This document shows, in pieces, positions 51,130 to 59,704 of a stretch of DNA of 64,000 nucleotides. The notes below the pieces were generated by a model, which worked only from the letters and a program-made list of their open reading frames with translations, had not been told where the DNA came from and ran no database searches. The position numbers and the translations under genes are program-made. The DNA comes from GCA-003244245 sp049673305. Lineage in GTDB: Bacteria; Actinomycetota; Actinomycetes; Mycobacteriales; Pseudonocardiaceae. Position 1 is the first letter of the stretch; every line of letters begins with the position of its first letter. The stretch covers positions 62,001 to 126,000 of the forward strand of contig JBATXM010000290.1 of assembly GCA_049673305.1 (NCBI GenBank). The letters are read 5' to 3'.

Positions 51130-52601
51130 TGGTGCTGGGAGACTGCACCCAGGTGCACGCCCGCCGCGTGCCGGCGATGCTGGACCCTCAGCTCGCCTAC
51201 ACCGAGTTGTTCGCCGACGCACCGCACAGCTTCTGGCTCGACAGCAGTTCGGTGGTTGCGGGCACATCGCGGTTTTCCCTGATGGGTGACGACCGAGGGC
51301 CGCTAGCGGAATACGTCACGTACAGCGTGGCGGACAAGACCGTCACGCTGCAGCGCAACGGTCGGGCACCCGAGCTGATCAGCAGCTCGTTCTTCGACTA
51401 TCTCGCCAAGCAGCTGCACAACCGTGCTCTACCTGCGGTGACGGGTCTGCCCACCGCGTTCAACCTCGGTTACGTCGGCTACCTGGGCTACGAGCTGAAG
51501 GCGGAGACCGGGGGCACCGAGGAGTATCGGTCGCCCTCGCCCGACGCCGCCATGATCTTTGCCGACCGGGCTGTGCTGTTCGACCACGCCGGGGGGGACT
51601 GCTATCTGTTATGCCTGGGATCGGACTCGCCACCGCCTGAGGTCATCGCATGGCTCGACACGATGTCTGCACGGCTGCGTTCGCTGTCCTCGGGCTCAAC
51701 ACCGGACACCCGGCTTATCGTGGCGCCGCCACCTGGCGTTGCGCCACACGTGGAACTGCGCCACGACAAGGACGCCTACCTGAAACGGATCGTGTCGTGC
51801 CTTCGCGAGATTGACGACGGCGAATCCTACGAAGTGTGCCTGACCAACACCGCGACGGTGGCGGTGGCGATCGACCCGCTGACGACGTACCTTCACCTGC
51901 GCCGGATCAGCCCGGTCCCGTATGGCGCGCTGTTGTCCTTCGGCAGCCTGGCCGTGCTCAGCGCCTCGCCCGAGCGGTTCCTCACTATCGACGCTGACCG
52001 GGGCGTGGAATCCAAACCCATCAAGGGGACCAGGCCCAGGGGTACCACGCCGGAGGCGGATGAGCGGCTGCGCGCGGACCTGGCCAGCCACGAGAAGGAC
52101 CGCGCCGAGAACCTCATGATCGTGGACCTGGTGCGCAACGACCTGAACGTGACGTGCGCGGTTGGCTCGGTGCACGTGCCGAAGCTGTTCGACGTCGAAA
52201 CCTACGCGCAGGTGCACCAGCTGGTGTCCACGATTCGGGGAACACTGCGGCCGGACGCTTCCTCGGTGGACTGTGTGCGGGCGGCCTTCCCCGGAGGGTC
52301 CATGACCGGAGCTCCAAAGATCAGGACCATGGAGATCATCGACGGACTGGAGGAGGGACCCCGGGGCGTCTACTCCGGCGCGCTGGGCTGGTTCGCGCTC
52401 AGTGGCGCGGTCGATCTCAGCATTGTCATCCGCACCATCGTGGCCGACGGAACGCGCGCCACATTTGGGGTCGGCGGTGCCATCGTGGCGCTGTCGGATC
52501 CGGAGGAGGAGTTCCAGGAGACGCTGGTGAAGTCCAGGGCGATGGTGGCCGCAATCGCGTCGGGAAACCCCGGGTGCCGGGTGCCTGACTCGGTCGCTTA
52601 A
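51129..52601 (+). CDS. pabB: Aminodeoxychorismate synthase component I
   Basis: 490 residues without a glutamine amidotransferase domain. The catalytic signature SKPIKGTRPRG has lysine at the position that separates aminodeoxychorismate synthases (PIKGT, Lys299) from anthranilate synthases (PIAGT). DLVRNDLNVTC, TIRGTLRPD and AFPGGSMTGAPKIR complete the chorismate-binding fold. It converts chorismate and ammonia (from a PabA partner) to 4-amino-4-deoxychorismate, the precursor of 4-aminobenzoate for folate. No pabA or pabC is in the window. The GTG overlaps the emb3 stop by 1 nt and dprE1 starts 10 nt after its stop, so it is embedded in the arabinan operon. Confidence 0.93.
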   Translation: MVLGDCTQVHARRVPAMLDPQLAYTELFADAPHSFWLDSSSVVAGTSRFSLMGDDRGPLAEYVTYSVADKTVTLQRNGRAPELISSSFFDYLAKQLHNRALPAVTGLPTAFNLGYVGYLGYELKAETGGTEEYRSPSPDAAMIFADRAVLFDHAGGDCYLLCLGSDSPPPEVIAWLDTMSARLRSLSSGSTPDTRLIVAPPPGVAPHVELRHDKDAYLKRIVSCLREIDDGESYEVCLTNTATVAVAIDPLTTYLHLRRISPVPYGALLSFGSLAVLSASPERFLTIDADRGVESKPIKGTRPRGTTPEADERLRADLASHEKDRAENLMIVDLVRNDLNVTCAVGSVHVPKLFDVETYAQVHQLVSTIRGTLRPDASSVDCVRAAFPGGSMTGAPKIRTMEIIDGLEEGPRGVYSGALGWFALSGAVDLSIVIRTIVADGTRATFGVGGAIVALSDPEEEFQETLVKSRAMVAAIASGNPGCRVPDSVA

Positions 52602-52604
52602 CCT
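52599..52604 (+). promoter_or_regulatory. Putative -10 before dprE1
   Basis: TAACCT overlaps the pabB stop codon and lies 7 nt before the dprE1 ATG. It is a possible internal leaderless promoter. Confidence 0.35.
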
Positions 52605-52611
52605 CGGCGCG

Positions 52612-53964
52612 ATGTCTGAGACCGTTATGCGCACCCTCACCGGCTGGGGGCGCACCGCGCCGAGCAGGGCGCGGGTGCTGGTCAACCCGACGGTTGAGTC
52701 CATCCAGCGGGCGCTCCGCGACCCCGGAAGCCGGGGGGTGATCGCTCGTGGGCTGGGGCGTTCCTACGGCGACCCGGCGCAGAACGCGGGCGGGCTGGTC
52801 ATCGACATGACCGGGTGCAACCGGATCCACCGCCTCGACGCGGACAGTGGGCTGGCCGTGCTGGACGCCGGGGTCAGCCTCGACGCGCTGATGCGCGCCG
52901 CGCTGCCGTTGCGGCTGTGGGTTCCGGTGCTGCCCGGAACCCGGCAGGTCACCGTCGGTGGCGCGATCGCGGCGGACATCCACGGCAAGAACCACCACAG
53001 CGCGGGCAGCTTCGGCAACCACGTCCGCAGCCTCGACCTGGTCACCGCTGACGGGTCGGTCGCCACCCTGACACCTGACGACGAGCTGTTCTGGGCCACC
53101 GTCGGCGGCATGGGCCTGACCGGGGTCATCACCCGCGCCACGATCGCGCTCACCCCCGTCGAATCGGCGTACTTCATCGTCGACACCGACCGCACCGCCA
53201 ACCTCGACGAGCTGATGGCGCTGCTCAGCGATGGCTCCGACGAGCACTACGACTACTCCGCCGCGTGGTTCGACGCGATCTCGACGGGCCCGAGACTGGG
53301 GCGCGCGGTGCTCACCCGCGGCTGCCTGGCTCGGCGTGACGAGCTACCGCCGAAGCTGCGCCGCGACGGGCTGGCCTTCGACGCGCCACAACTGTTCACC
53401 GCGCCCAACGTGTTCCCGGGCGGACTGGCGAACCGGGCGACCTTTGGCGCGATGAGCGAGGCGTGGTACCGCAAGGCACCCACCCGCCGCCGCGGCGAGG
53501 TCCAGAACCTGACCGCTTTCTACCACCCGCTGGACATGATCGGGCAGTGGAACCGGGCGTATGGCCCGCGTGGCTTCCTGCAGTACCAGTTCGTGGTGCC
53601 CATGGGCGCGCACGACTCGTTGCGCCGCATCGTGGAACAGATCGCGCGCTCCGGGCACGTCTCCTTCCTCAACGTGCTCAAGCGTTTCGGCGCGGCCAGC
53701 CCGGCGCCGCTGTCGTTCCCCCAGCCCGGTTGGACGATCACTGTGGATTTCCCCATTCGCCGGGGTCTCGCGGAGCTCTGTGACCGGCTCGACGAGCAGG
53801 TGCTCGACGCTGGTGGGCGGCTCTACCTGGCCAAGGAGTCGCGGGCCTCGGCGGCCACCGTGGCGAGCATGTACCCGAGAATCGACGAGTGGCGCAAGAT
53901 CCGGGCCGCCGCCGACCCGGACGGCATCTTCACTTCCGACCTTTCCAGGAGACTTGAGCTGTGA
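52612..53964 (+). CDS. dprE1: Decaprenylphosphoryl-beta-D-ribose 2'-oxidase
   Basis: 450 residues. The FAD-binding VAO-type fold has GLGRSYGDPAQNAGG, PGTRQVTVGGAIAADIHGKN and HHSAGSFGNHV. It oxidises decaprenyl-phospho-ribose to the 2'-keto intermediate, which DprE2 reduces to decaprenyl-phospho-arabinose, the only arabinan donor. In the segment SFPQPGWTITVDFPIRRG the residue aligned with Mycobacterium tuberculosis Cys387, the covalent target of benzothiazinones, is threonine (Thr377 here). The C-terminal MYPRIDEWRKIR and SDLSRRLEL are typical. The gene overlaps dprE2 by 4 nt (GTGA). Confidence 0.97.
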   Translation: MSETVMRTLTGWGRTAPSRARVLVNPTVESIQRALRDPGSRGVIARGLGRSYGDPAQNAGGLVIDMTGCNRIHRLDADSGLAVLDAGVSLDALMRAALPLRLWVPVLPGTRQVTVGGAIAADIHGKNHHSAGSFGNHVRSLDLVTADGSVATLTPDDELFWATVGGMGLTGVITRATIALTPVESAYFIVDTDRTANLDELMALLSDGSDEHYDYSAAWFDAISTGPRLGRAVLTRGCLARRDELPPKLRRDGLAFDAPQLFTAPNVFPGGLANRATFGAMSEAWYRKAPTRRRGEVQNLTAFYHPLDMIGQWNRAYGPRGFLQYQFVVPMGAHDSLRRIVEQIARSGHVSFLNVLKRFGAASPAPLSFPQPGWTITVDFPIRRGLAELCDRLDEQVLDAGGRLYLAKESRASAATVASMYPRIDEWRKIRAAADPDGIFTSDLSRRLEL

Positions 53965-54716
53965 TCGACGCTGTCGGCAACCCCCAGTCCCTGCTGCTGC
54001 TCGGTGGCACCTCCGAGATCGCGCTGGCCACCGCTGAGCGCTACGCCACCCGGCGCCCGCTGCGGGTGGTGCTGGCCGCCCGCCCTTCGCCGCGCCTGGA
54101 CGCCGCGGCGGCCCGGCTGGACCGGGTCGGCGCCACGGTGCTGACACTGCCCTTTGACGCGGCGGACACCCGCTCGCACCCCGAGACGATCGAGAAAGCC
54201 TTCGCCGACGGCGACATCGACCTCACCCTGGTCGCTTTCGGGTTGCTCGGTGACCAGGAGCAGGCGTGGACCGACCACACCACCGCCGTTGAGCTCGCGC
54301 AGGTCAACTACGTCGGGGCGGTGTCGGTCGGCGTGTTGCTGGCCACGGCACTGCAACGGCAGGGCCACGGCGCGCTGGTGGCGCTGTCCTCCGTCGCCGC
54401 CGAGCGGGCTCGGCGCGGGAACTTCTGCTACGGGTCCACCAAGGCCGGTCTGGACGCCTTCTATACCGGCCTCACCGAGGCACTGCGGCCCTGCGGGATC
54501 AAGGTCTCAGTGATCCGGCCCGGCTTCGTGCACACCAAGATGACTGCGGGCCTGAAACCCGCTCCGCTGTCCGTCACCCCCGAGCAGGTCGCCGAGGTGA
54601 TCGTGGACGCCGTGACGCACGGCCGCGAACAAGCCTGGGCGCCGGCCCCCCTGCGGTTCGTGATGTCCGCCCTGCGCCACCTGCCGCGCCCGATCTTCCG
54701 CCGTCTGCCGATCTAA
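53961..54716 (+). CDS. dprE2: Decaprenylphosphoryl-2-keto-ribose reductase
   Basis: 251 residues, a short-chain dehydrogenase. The NADH motif is LLLLGGTSEIALA (the TGxxxGIG variant of DprE2 proteins), the catalytic Ser is in VALSSVAAERARR, and Tyr/Lys are in NFCYGSTKAGLD. It reduces the 2'-keto group made by DprE1 to give decaprenyl-phospho-arabinose. The GTG start overlaps the dprE1 stop, so the two enzymes are made in step. The C-terminal half ends with a basic amphipathic stretch (LRHLPRPIFRRLPI). Confidence 0.97.
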   Translation: MIDAVGNPQSLLLLGGTSEIALATAERYATRRPLRVVLAARPSPRLDAAAARLDRVGATVLTLPFDAADTRSHPETIEKAFADGDIDLTLVAFGLLGDQEQAWTDHTTAVELAQVNYVGAVSVGVLLATALQRQGHGALVALSSVAAERARRGNFCYGSTKAGLDAFYTGLTEALRPCGIKVSVIRPGFVHTKMTAGLKPAPLSVTPEQVAEVIVDAVTHGREQAWAPAPLRFVMSALRHLPRPIFRRLPI

Positions 54717-54728
54717 CGCCCCACCGAT

Positions 54729-55616
54729 CTAACGCCCAGGGTGGACCAGCCAGCTGCTGGCCGCCACCTGGGCCTGCTCCGGTGTGTCGTCGGTGCCCGG
54801 ATACCGGTTCCGCGACATTGCCGATCCGATGTTCTCGCCGAGGTAACCCAGCACACCGAGCACGATGATCACGATCAGCAGCGCCCGGCCACCAATGGAC
54901 AGCAGCAGCGGGCGGGTGCTGCTGCGGGGTGGCGGGTAGCCCTCCAGCCCGGGCACAGCCGGATCTAGCCCGGGCACAGCCGGATCTAGCCCGGGCACAG
55001 CCGGGTACTCGGCCGAAACCAGCGCCCGGTCGCCGAACAACCACTTCGGATACGCCGAGGTCAGCATCAGGAAGTACGCCTGCGCGCGCATCGTGTACCG
55101 CACCACCGCGGCGGTGGCATCGAACACCGGTCGCGGGGTCCGACCGAGGATGAGCACCGTCACCCAGAAGAACAGCGCCAGAATCTCCCAGCCGAGCACG
55201 AGGAACGTTGTCATCAACCCCGCCGGGATGTACAGGATGAGCCGGAACAGCACAGCGGCACGGTTCAACCGCCCCGGTGTCAGTTGTACCGACACGGGAT
55301 AGTCCGGTGGCGACCATTCGAACGGCGGGTAGATGTCCACCAGCAGCATTAGGTAGGCGTACACCCGCGTCGCGTACCGCAGGTATCCGCCGAGGAACTC
55401 AGCACACCACCCCGGCAGCCGACCCAGCACGAGCGCCCCGAACCAGGCGATCACCATCACCACGATTGCGGCGATCCCCAGCCCGATCAGGACGAGGAAC
55501 TGCGGAATCACCAGCAGCGCCCGCAGGAGTACTGTCGCGCGCCGCTGCCGCTGCGGCGCAAAGACATCCAGCTCCGGCAGGACCTCACGCGCCCCCAGCA
55601 CCGAGCTCTGTGTCAT
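54729..55616 (-). CDS. DUF4389 membrane protein
   Basis: 295 residues. Two DUF4389 units are visible: a helix pair after RATVLLRALLVIPQFLVLIG, and a second unit beginning LNRAAVLFRLILYIPAGLMT. Each has the family's YAYLMLLVDIYPPF- or QAYFLMLTSAYPKW-like segment. A short proline-rich linker of three DPAVPGL heptads, encoded by a 21-bp tandem DNA repeat (54946-55004), precedes a last membrane helix (LLIVIIVLGVLGYL) and an extracytoplasmic tail. The function is unknown; it is probably an envelope protein. It converges on dprE2 with 12 bp between stops. Confidence 0.88.
   Translation of the reverse strand: MTQSSVLGAREVLPELDVFAPQRQRRATVLLRALLVIPQFLVLIGLGIAAIVVMVIAWFGALVLGRLPGWCAEFLGGYLRYATRVYAYLMLLVDIYPPFEWSPPDYPVSVQLTPGRLNRAAVLFRLILYIPAGLMTTFLVLGWEILALFFWVTVLILGRTPRPVFDATAAVVRYTMRAQAYFLMLTSAYPKWLFGDRALVSAEYPAVPGLDPAVPGLDPAVPGLEGYPPPRSSTRPLLLSIGGRALLIVIIVLGVLGYLGENIGSAMSRNRYPGTDDTPEQAQVAASSWLVHPGR
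54946..55004. repeat. 21-bp tandem repeat in the DUF4389 gene
   Basis: Two identical 21-bp copies (54946-54966, 54967-54987) and 17 bp of a third. Each adds one DPAVPGL heptad in frame, so copy number can change the linker length without a frameshift. Confidence 0.85.
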
Positions 55617-55656
55617 GTACGCCCCTCCCTATCCGGGTGAGGCCCATTATGACCGT

Positions 55657-55714
55657 CGTGAACTCGACGTCACGGACATTTTCGGGCGCTTGGGTTCAGG
55701 AGGTCGAGTTCACG
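55657..55714. repeat. Hairpin repeat B, copy 2
   Basis: Arms cgtgaactcgac (55657-55668) and gtcgagttcacg (55703-55714), perfectly complementary, with a 34-nt loop, between the DUF4389 start and the TetR stop. It shares its stem with 43981-44041. Confidence 0.75.
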
Positions 55715-55724
55715 GCACCGCCCG

Positions 55725-56336
55725 TTAGGGGAGGAGCTCACATCTGAGGGTGTTGAGGGTCCAGTGTTCCCAGTCGGGGATTGGCCAGCCGCGTTCAGTG
55801 ACCAGCACGTGGAACAGCTCGGGCCCCAGCACGGCGTAGCTGATGTCGACGGCCTGGCCTAGTCGCATCCCCGGGGGGAGGGCTCCTTTGCGGTGCAGGG
55901 CGGTCATGAGCTGGCAGTGCAGGGCGAGTCGCTGCTCCTGGTTGGTTCGCCACAGCTCCGCGACGACGGGGTCGGTGTCACTGGCGCGGCGCAGCACGCC
56001 CAGCAAGGGGGCGACCCGACGGTGAATGATGGCTGTCTCGGTGACCTGGATCTCGAGCTGGCGGGCGGGGTCGGGCTCGGCGAGCGCGTCGGTGACCCAC
56101 TCCCGCTGCGGCGTCGCGGTGTCCCGAGCCACGGTGATGTCGACGAGTTGTTTGAGAATGTTCGCCTTGGTGCGGAAGCTGAAGTAGACCGTCTGCACGG
56201 CGACCCCCGCCTCCTGCGCGATCATCTCCACCGTCGTGGACGGGTAACCCCCCGTGATGAACAGGCTCAGCGCGGCGTCGAGGATCTTGTCGCTAGCGCT
56301 TGGGCCTGCGTCTTTCCGGCTGCTTGCGGGGGCCAT
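55725..56336 (-). CDS. TetR-family regulator
   Basis: 203 residues. The N-terminal helix-turn-helix (KILDAALSLFITGGYPSTTV then EMIAQEAGVAVQTVYFSFRT) is followed by a helical ligand-binding domain (about 70-203). It is encoded next to an MFS transporter on the same strand, a usual repressor-exporter pair. A 17-bp palindrome upstream of the MFS gene is a good operator candidate. Confidence 0.92.
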   Translation of the reverse strand: MAPASSRKDAGPSASDKILDAALSLFITGGYPSTTVEMIAQEAGVAVQTVYFSFRTKANILKQLVDITVARDTATPQREWVTDALAEPDPARQLEIQVTETAIIHRRVAPLLGVLRRASDTDPVVAELWRTNQEQRLALHCQLMTALHRKGALPPGMRLGQAVDISYAVLGPELFHVLVTERGWPIPDWEHWTLNTLRCELLP

Positions 56337-56420
56337 TGAGCGCTCCTGGGCCGGTGTGGTGCGGGCCAGTATAGGCAGGGTCGGCTCCGAGTTGCGCTCG
56401 GACCCGATGCGCTACCGCCG

Positions 56421-57650
56421 TCATGCGGCCGCAGCGGCGACGTTGGGGTGATCGAGCCGTCGCAGGGCCGCCGCGCAGAGGGTAGCCAGCAGGAACGCCC
56501 CGGTGACCAGCAGCCAGGTGCCGCTGAAGCCGGCGGTGTCGGCGAGCAGCCCGGCCAGCGGCGGGCTGAGCACGAAGCCCGCGAAGAATCCACTGGCGGC
56601 CAGCGCCGAGGCGTGCCCCACCGGGCCGAAGCGGCGGTCATTGATCACGCTCAGCATCGAGACGGCGTTGGCGGCCACTGCGGTTGCTCCCACGCCGATG
56701 GCACCGGCCCACACCAGCGCGAGGCCCCCCGCCGGGACCACGCTGCTGAGCCACAGGGCGCCCGCAGCAATCGCGGCGAGCAGCGCCAGGAGGAGCTGGA
56801 GGCCCAACGGGTCATCGCGGCGGCCGGCCACCGACGTCCACAGCACCCGCGAGAGCACCCCCGAGACGCCGAAGCCAGCGAGTACAAGAGCCGCTTGCGG
56901 CGCACTCACGCCCAGGTCCTGGTGCGCGTAGAGCGGGACGAACGTCGTCACGGCGGCGATCCCCGCGCCCAGGCACAGCTGCAAGGCGAGCAAGGAGCCC
57001 AGCGCCCGCCTGGGTGCGGCGGGCAGCCGCCAGCTGTGGCCTGTCCCGGGGGTGGAGACCGCATTGGGGGCCGGGGTGGAGCTCACATGGGGTAGCCGGA
57101 GGGTGGGGATCAGGCAGGCCAGGGCGACCGGTGGCACGCACGCGAGGGCACCCTGCCACCCCCAGACCGCGGCGATGGGTGGCAACCCGACGCCAGCGGC
57201 CAGGGCGCCGAGCTGCACACCGGACTGCTTGATCCCGACGACCGTGCCCCGGGCCGGGGCCGGCACCCGCTCGGCGATGATCCGGTTCGTGACCGGGTTG
57301 GCCAGGGCTTGAGCGATCCCGCACATCCCGACGGCGACGACGAGGAGCCTGAGACCGCCAGCGAGCGCCATCATGGCGAACGAGACGGCCACGGCGACGA
57401 ACAGCACCACGCTGGCGCTGCGGGTGCCCACCCGGTCGACGATGCGCCCGGACCACAGCGACAGCACCGCCGCGACCGCGAACCCGGTTGCGGGCAGTGC
57501 ACCGAGCTCGGTCCGGTCAACTCCCAAGCCGTTCACCAACTGCGGCCCGAGCGCCCCGATGGCGTACAGCACGAGCATGGGCAGCGCCATCGCGAGGGTG
57601 AGCACCACGCCGAGCCCCAGCGGTGTGCCGTTGTCCCTGGAGTGGGCCAT
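56421..57650 (-). CDS. MFS transporter
   Basis: 409 residues from the ATG at 57648-57650, with GAGG 6 nt upstream; ATG 57662 is an alternative. Twelve membrane segments are predicted by eye. The motif A-like loop is LWSGRIVDRVGTRSASVV between helices 2 and 3, and the second half has the related loop WTSVAGRRDDPLG. It lies beside a TetR gene and diverges from the CoA-transferase operon, so it may import the substrate of that pathway or export a product; the direction cannot be read from sequence. Confidence 0.9.
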   Translation of the reverse strand: MAHSRDNGTPLGLGVVLTLAMALPMLVLYAIGALGPQLVNGLGVDRTELGALPATGFAVAAVLSLWSGRIVDRVGTRSASVVLFVAVAVSFAMMALAGGLRLLVVAVGMCGIAQALANPVTNRIIAERVPAPARGTVVGIKQSGVQLGALAAGVGLPPIAAVWGWQGALACVPPVALACLIPTLRLPHVSSTPAPNAVSTPGTGHSWRLPAAPRRALGSLLALQLCLGAGIAAVTTFVPLYAHQDLGVSAPQAALVLAGFGVSGVLSRVLWTSVAGRRDDPLGLQLLLALLAAIAAGALWLSSVVPAGGLALVWAGAIGVGATAVAANAVSMLSVINDRRFGPVGHASALAASGFFAGFVLSPPLAGLLADTAGFSGTWLLVTGAFLLATLCAAALRRLDHPNVAAAAA

Positions 57651-57697
57651 GACCGTCCTCATGAGCTGTCGAACCAGCAATTTACTGTAGTGAAACT

Positions 57698-57714
57698 CTA
57701 GTGTTAGACACTAG
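57698..57714. promoter_or_regulatory. 17-bp palindrome, likely TetR operator
   Basis: ctagtgt-tag-acactag, with perfect 7-nt arms, lies 48 bp upstream of the MFS start and 101 bp before the CoA-transferase start. Position and size fit a TetR-dimer site controlling both directions. Confidence 0.55.
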
Positions 57715-57814
57715 CCCTATTCGAGTGGACAGATACGTTTGGAGTGGTGATTCTGATAACTTTCAGTGACGCTGCTTTACTATCGATGCGTAAAAACACG
57801 AAAGTGGTGTCGGT

Positions 57815-59704
57815 ATGACCTACGGAGTGTCAGTGCGACCGACCCGAACGGCACTGGACGAGTGCCTGCGCGCAGCGGGCCGGCGGTTGCTGACCGCGAC
57901 GCGTGATGGGCCGGCTGGCCGCGCCGAGCCGCCGTGGGACGCTCCCTCGGGCACTAGCCTGCAGCTCCTCGGCGCGCACGGCAGCGCCACCAGCTCAGTG
58001 CACGGGTGGCGAGTCGAGCGGGACGGCCCGTATGACGAGGTGTGCGCCCAGGCCACGTTCGGGCTGATGGCGGTGCACGGTCGCGCGGCTGGTGACCTGG
58101 CGCCGATTGGAGTGCCCTACGTCTGCGCCACGGTGGCAAGCCTGGCATTGCAAGGTGCGCTGGCGGTGGTGGTGGGGCGGTTGCGTGGGTTGGCCGTGGA
58201 GCACGCGGCGGTGTCCCTCCCGGCGGCAGCTGCTCTCACGGTGAGTCAGTACCTCGCGGGCGCGACGGCCACTGAGGATCCCGAGGTGGGTCAGCCGCAG
58301 CAGCCCCGGGGAACCGCCCGCCCACCTTTCCGCTCCGCTGACGGCGTGCTCCTCGAGCTGGAGGCTCTCGACGCCGCGCCCTGGCAGGCGTTCTGGGCGC
58401 GGCTCGGCGCCGACGCCACGGCGATCAGTCGCAGCTGGCGGCCTTTCGTGCTGCGCTACCCGAGCGCCACCGCTGCCCTGTGGCCGCAGCTGCACCAGGC
58501 GCTCGCTAGGTGGACTTTCGCCGAGCTCGCGGGTGTCGCCGCGCAGACCGGGATGAGCCTGTGCCCGGTGCGCAGCGTGGCGCAGCGACGCTGTGACCCC
58601 GACGTCCTGGCTGCGGCTGGTCTCCCCGCGCCATGGCGGCTGATCACCTGCCCGGGCGCGACCGACTCCGGTGCAGGCAGTGCCGGATCAAGCGGTGCCG
58701 GATCAGACGAGCTGCCGCTGGCGGGCGTGCGAGTGGTCGAGTCCTGCCGTCGGGTGCAGGGACCGCTGGCGGGCCGGCTGCTCGTCCTGCTCGGCGCGGA
58801 GGTGGTGCGCATCGAGCCACCGGGTGGGGACCCGCTCCGGGGGATGCCCCCGATGGCCGGTGACTGCTCCGCGAGGTTCGTGGCATTGAACCACGGCAAG
58901 CAGGTGGTGGAGGTGGACATCCGCACTCCAGCAGGTCAGGCGGAGATCCGCGAGCTGGTGCGCGATGCGGACGTCTTCGTGCAGAACTGGGCGCCGGGCG
59001 CAGCACAGCGCTATCGGCTTGACGCCGAGGACCTGCAGCGGATCCGCCCGGAACTGGTGTACGCGCGAGCCTCTGCGTGGGGTGACCCCTCGGCAGGCCC
59101 TTGGGAAGACCCGTGGGAAGAACCCGGCCCGCCGCTGGGGACCGATTTCATGGTGCAGGCCCACTCCGGGCTCGCCGAGGTGCTCGGCGAGCCCGACTCG
59201 CCACGGCCGTCGCTGATGACGCTGCTTGACCTGTTTGGCGCGCAGGTGTGCATCGAGGGGGTGCTCGCCGGCCTGGCGCTGCGCCACCTCGACGGCCGGG
59301 GCCGGCGGGTCGATTCGTCTCTGTTGGGCGCGGCCGACGTGCTCCTCGCCGAGGCCCTGGGCCGCGACACAAGCCGCACCCAGCCGATTGTCGGGGTGTT
59401 CGACACCGCCGACGAGCCACTGGCCCTGGCCGCCCGGTCAGTGACCAGCATTGACGCCCTGTGCCGCGCGGTCGGCATTGCGGCGCCCACCCACCCGTGG
59501 GAGACCACTGGGCTCCGCGCCCACCTGGAGCCGCCGCTGCGCAGGCTGGCGGCTCGGTGCTGGCTGGGGCGTCTGCACGCCGCCGGGGTGCCGGCGGCGG
59601 TAGTCCACACCGACCTCACCGTGTTACCCGCCGACCCGCGCCTGGCCGGGCACATCGCCCACCACGGATGCGCCGTTGTTAGTTCGCCCTGGAGATTCTC
59701 ATGA
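57815..59704 (+). CDS. Tandem CaiB/BaiF-family (class III) CoA-transferase
   Basis: 629 residues, against about 400 for a single CaiB/BaiF unit. The C-terminal unit (about 300-629) is complete: LPLAGVRVVESCRRVQGPLA, RLLVLLGAEVVRIEPPGGDP and the catalytic aspartate in LGTDFMVQAHSGLAEVLGEP (Asp444). The N-terminal ~290 residues are a second, degenerate unit that starts in mid-family (RDGPYDEVCAQATFGLMAVH, then IGVPYVCATVASLALQGALA). It keeps an acidic residue at the matching place but lacks the first Rossmann segment. The enzyme would move CoA from a donor to a carboxylic acid. Its stop overlaps the start of the ligase-dehydrogenase gene. Confidence 0.88.
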   Translation: MTYGVSVRPTRTALDECLRAAGRRLLTATRDGPAGRAEPPWDAPSGTSLQLLGAHGSATSSVHGWRVERDGPYDEVCAQATFGLMAVHGRAAGDLAPIGVPYVCATVASLALQGALAVVVGRLRGLAVEHAAVSLPAAAALTVSQYLAGATATEDPEVGQPQQPRGTARPPFRSADGVLLELEALDAAPWQAFWARLGADATAISRSWRPFVLRYPSATAALWPQLHQALARWTFAELAGVAAQTGMSLCPVRSVAQRRCDPDVLAAAGLPAPWRLITCPGATDSGAGSAGSSGAGSDELPLAGVRVVESCRRVQGPLAGRLLVLLGAEVVRIEPPGGDPLRGMPPMAGDCSARFVALNHGKQVVEVDIRTPAGQAEIRELVRDADVFVQNWAPGAAQRYRLDAEDLQRIRPELVYARASAWGDPSAGPWEDPWEEPGPPLGTDFMVQAHSGLAEVLGEPDSPRPSLMTLLDLFGAQVCIEGVLAGLALRHLDGRGRRVDSSLLGAADVLLAEALGRDTSRTQPIVGVFDTADEPLALAARSVTSIDALCRAVGIAAPTHPWETTGLRAHLEPPLRRLAARCWLGRLHAAGVPAAVVHTDLTVLPADPRLAGHIAHHGCAVVSSPWRFS

